DNA from: Balneolales bacterium ANBcel1
GTDB lineage: Bacteria; Bacteroidota; Rhodothermia; Balneolales; Natronogracilivirgulaceae
Direction: 5' to 3'
Assembly: GCA_029688905.1 (NCBI GenBank)
Contig: JARULB010000001.1
Coordinates: 434,001 to 498,000, forward strand
Length of the DNA: 64,000 bases
In this document: positions 61,624 to 64,000 of the stretch, in pieces
Position numbering within the stretch: the stretch's first letter is position 1
Layout of the letters: every line of letters begins with the position of its first letter
Position numbers and translations under genes: made by a program
The notes under the pieces: model-generated
Database searches by the model: none
What the model was told of the DNA's origin: nothing
The model's input: only the letters and a program-made list of their open reading frames with translations

Positions 61624-64000
61624 ATGGCTTTTTCTTCTCATTACCGCTTTCTCGCTCTGTTGACATTTCTCCTCATTCTCGCGGTGGCCGCACCGGTATC
61701 GGGTCAGCAGCTTTATCTGAATGAAATCATGGCCTCCAACGGCGCGACGATTGCCGATGAGGACGGCGACAATGAAGACTGGGTCGAAATTTATTATGCC
61801 GGCGAGGAGCCGCTGAACCTGGAAGGCTTCGGGCTGTCCGACGACTACGACCGCCCCTTCCGCTGGGAATTCCCCGACATCACCATCCAGCCCGGTGAAT
61901 TTCTGCTGGTCTGGGCCTCGAACAAGGACCGTCGCGACCCCGCCGGCGAACTGCACACCAATTTCGCGATCTCTTCTGCAGGCGAAGAGGTGATCCTCAC
62001 CGCTCCGGACGGCGAGCGGCTCGACGAGCTTCCGCCCACCGAGATCCCGACCGACATCAGTATCGGACGCTATCCCGACGGGATCGGCGACTGGTACTTC
62101 TACACCAACCCGACTCCCGGCGAACCCAACGGCGACGACGGCTACCAGGAGATGCTCGAGCCGGTTTCGTTTTCACACCAGGGCGGCTTTTATACCGGCG
62201 ATTTCCAGCTAGAACTGTCGCACCCCGACCCGGACGTCACCATCATCTACACCCTGGATGGCTCCGAGCCCGATCCGAACAACCTGGACGGAACGACATA
62301 CCAGCATATGGACCGGTATCGAACCTGGGAGCAGCAGTTGTTGGAAAAGACCTTCACTTCTCATGTGTACAATCCGTCACAACCGCTCACCATACGGGAC
62401 CGCACTGACGAACCGAACTATTTCAGCCGTATGCAGACAGCGTTTGAGCAAACACCAACCCCTTATTACTTCCCGAATCATCCAATTTTTAAAGGAACGG
62501 TAGTCCGTGTCAAAGCATTAAAAGATGGCTCAATATCTGATGGCATCCAGACACAATCCTATTTTGTAACCGGGGAGGGACGTGATCGCTATACCCTTCC
62601 GGTTATCTCCTTCGCTATCCAGGAAGACCATCTGTTTAGCTATGACAACGGAATTTATGTTCCGGGCATGATATACGATCAGGACGGTGACCCAAGTACC
62701 GCCGGAAATGCTCCTGCCAACTACACCCAGCGTGGTATCGAATGGGAGCGGCCAGCTTCCATGGAGCTGTTTGAACCGGAATCCGCACATCCGAATTTTT
62801 CACAAAATATCGGAGTACGTATTCATGGTGGCTGGAGTCGAGCACATCCGCAGAAATCACTCCGGCTCTATGCCCGAAACCAGTACGGAGATAACCGGTT
62901 TTATTATCGGATGTTTCCGGACCAGCCTTATGGGGAGTTCAACCGGTTGATGTTACGGGCCTCCGGGAACGACTGGACCGAGACCATGTTGCGCGATGCC
63001 GCAATGCAGGCCATGATAGGCCACATGAAGTTCGACACCCAGGCTTATCGGCCGTTTATCACCTTCATTAACGGCGAATACTGGGGGCTGATCAACATGC
63101 GGGAGCGGTACGACAAGCATTATTTGGCTCGTGTACACGGCGTAGATCCGGAGAACATCGATTTACTTACATACAATGCCACTGTAAAAGAGGGAAGCAA
63201 TGATCATTACCTGGCGATGATGGATTACATCGATGATAATGATATCCGTGACAGCGCACACTACGCCGAGATACAAACCCGCATGGATATCGAAAACTAC
63301 ATCGATTACCAGATCGGTCAGATCTTTGTCGGCAATACCGACTGGCCGGGCAACAACATCGACTTCTGGCGCTACCGAACTGACCAATATGAGCCGGATG
63401 CCCCGCCACAGCACGACGGACGCTGGCGCTGGCTTGCTTATGATCTTGATTTTGGGCTCTGGCTGTACGGACGCGGCCCGGATTACGATGTATTAAGGCA
63501 TGCACTTGGTGAGAAAGATCATCCACATGGAAACCCATCGTGGTCCACAGTACTATTCAGCAGCCTCATAGAAAACGAGCAATTCCGGCAGGATTTCATC
63601 ACCAGATATCTGGATCAACTGAACACGGCATTTCAAACTGACCGAACACGGCGCATCATCAACGAAATGGCTGCGCAAATAGAGCCGGAATTCAATGAAC
63701 ACAGAAACCGGTGGAGCCGTGGCAACTTTGGAATTATCAACAGTCAACTTATTCCCTATGTTGAACAAAGACCTGAATACGCCCGTCAGCATCTGCGCGA
63801 TCGCTTCAATATCGCCGGTGAGCATAACCTGACCGTCGATCTCTCCGACAAGGCCGCCGGCTACGTTCGCGTGAACACCGTCGACATCCACGCCGAAACA
63901 CCCGGTGTGAGCGCAGATCCGTGGCCCTGGACCGGTGTCTATTTCCAGGATATACCGGTGACGCTGAAAGCGCAGGCCCTTCCAGGTTTTGAATTTTCCC
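61624..64000 (+). CDS. Large secreted CotH-kinase protein, tandem copy 2 (partial)
   Basis: An ATG at 61624 opens a frame that stays open to the window end, at least 792 codons; the 3' part, including any sorting domain, lies beyond. A signal peptide (RFLALLTFLLILAVAAPVSG) leads into LYLNEIMASNGATIADEDGD. The domain order matches the upstream copy: lamin-tail, chitobiase-like (IIYTLDGSEPDPNN), CotH-like kinase with IHGGWSRAHPQKSLRLYARN near residue 400, GEYWGLINMRERYDKHYL, NTDWPGNNIDFW and GRWRWLAYDLDFGLWL near 598, then the beta-repeat with VTLKAQALPGFEF. It is a paralogue of the 57806 gene. Confidence 0.88.
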   Translation, partial: MAFSSHYRFLALLTFLLILAVAAPVSGQQLYLNEIMASNGATIADEDGDNEDWVEIYYAGEEPLNLEGFGLSDDYDRPFRWEFPDITIQPGEFLLVWASNKDRRDPAGELHTNFAISSAGEEVILTAPDGERLDELPPTEIPTDISIGRYPDGIGDWYFYTNPTPGEPNGDDGYQEMLEPVSFSHQGGFYTGDFQLELSHPDPDVTIIYTLDGSEPDPNNLDGTTYQHMDRYRTWEQQLLEKTFTSHVYNPSQPLTIRDRTDEPNYFSRMQTAFEQTPTPYYFPNHPIFKGTVVRVKALKDGSISDGIQTQSYFVTGEGRDRYTLPVISFAIQEDHLFSYDNGIYVPGMIYDQDGDPSTAGNAPANYTQRGIEWERPASMELFEPESAHPNFSQNIGVRIHGGWSRAHPQKSLRLYARNQYGDNRFYYRMFPDQPYGEFNRLMLRASGNDWTETMLRDAAMQAMIGHMKFDTQAYRPFITFINGEYWGLINMRERYDKHYLARVHGVDPENIDLLTYNATVKEGSNDHYLAMMDYIDDNDIRDSAHYAEIQTRMDIENYIDYQIGQIFVGNTDWPGNNIDFWRYRTDQYEPDAPPQHDGRWRWLAYDLDFGLWLYGRGPDYDVLRHALGEKDHPHGNPSWSTVLFSSLIENEQFRQDFITRYLDQLNTAFQTDRTRRIINEMAAQIEPEFNEHRNRWSRGNFGIINSQLIPYVEQRPEYARQHLRDRFNIAGEHNLTVDLSDKAAGYVRVNTVDIHAETPGVSADPWPWTGVYFQDIPVTLKAQALPGFEFS
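61691..62346 (+). repeat. Long direct repeat, copy 2 (5' part of CotH gene)
   Basis: Partner of 57897-58552. The two blocks differ mostly by single silent or conservative changes with no indels, while the following ~1.6 kb of the two genes shows many substitutions and short length differences. Confidence 0.85.

Noticed and set aside
57806-64000. Tandem CotH genes considered as a mobile element or phage structural module
   Set aside because: No transposase, integrase, terminal repeats or phage genes nearby; signal peptides and the sorting domain mark them as cellular secreted proteins.

Overview
The window looks like a stretch of chromosome from a bacterium of the Bacteroidota/Balneolota/Rhodothermota kind, most plausibly Balneolota or Rhodothermota. 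This is inferred from several things seen here. Secreted proteins end in type IX secretion (T9SS) sorting domains with a QNYPNPFNPST core. Base composition is fairly G+C-rich and intergenic regions are short. Convincing Shine-Dalgarno sites are few. Lipoproteins are numerous, and there is a ClpS-ClpA pair and an OlsF-like acyltransferase. No rRNA, CRISPR array, insertion sequence, prophage or integrase was seen. One tRNA gene (Ser, GCT) is present.

Layout. 1-3.6 kb: housekeeping and unassigned genes (sucD, a polytopic membrane protein, an SDR protein lacking the usual catalytic residues, a YjbQ-family protein). 3.6-10.2 kb: an iron island, feoA-feoB followed by a ferric-type ABC importer (binding protein, permease, ATPase), preceded by a 27-bp near-perfect palindrome. 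10.1-16.0 kb, minus strand: methylglyoxal synthase (its 3' end overlaps the ABC ATPase gene), a chemoreceptor, aspartate kinase, tRNA-Ser, a PspB-like small protein and a PAS-LuxR regulator. 16.2-18.7 kb: an outer-membrane barrel and a large lipoprotein. 18.9-24.7 kb, minus strand: hpt-tilS-birA, a stand-alone glycogen-binding (CBM48) protein, and ptsH-ptsI without any EII gene. 24.8-36.2 kb: gatC, then a surface-glycan cluster (YfhO-like protein, GT4, a secreted CotH-kinase protein, an asparagine-synthase-like protein, GT2, flippase). 36.3-47.7 kb: hisS, an AsmA-like protein, a fused OlsF-like acyltransferase, clpS-clpA and a tricorn-type protease.

48.2-57.4 kb is the most distinctive metabolic unit. 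A LacI regulator is followed by a GH115 alpha-glucuronidase lipoprotein, a complete TRAP transporter (DctP lipoprotein, DctQ, DctM) and a carboxylesterase lipoprotein. No SusC/SusD pair is present. I read it as a xylan side-chain (glucuronate or 4-O-methylglucuronate) capture unit that imports through a TRAP system. Similar CG-centred LacI-type operator candidates lie before lacI and before the GH115 gene.

57.8-64.0 kb holds two tandem genes for large secreted proteins (lamin-tail domain, chitobiase-like domain, CotH kinase domain). The second runs off the window end. Their first ~650 bp are far more alike than the rest, which suggests recent duplication or gene conversion. A third, more divergent member sits in the glycan cluster at 29-32 kb. 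This family and the GH115-TRAP locus are the best candidates for under-described biology here.
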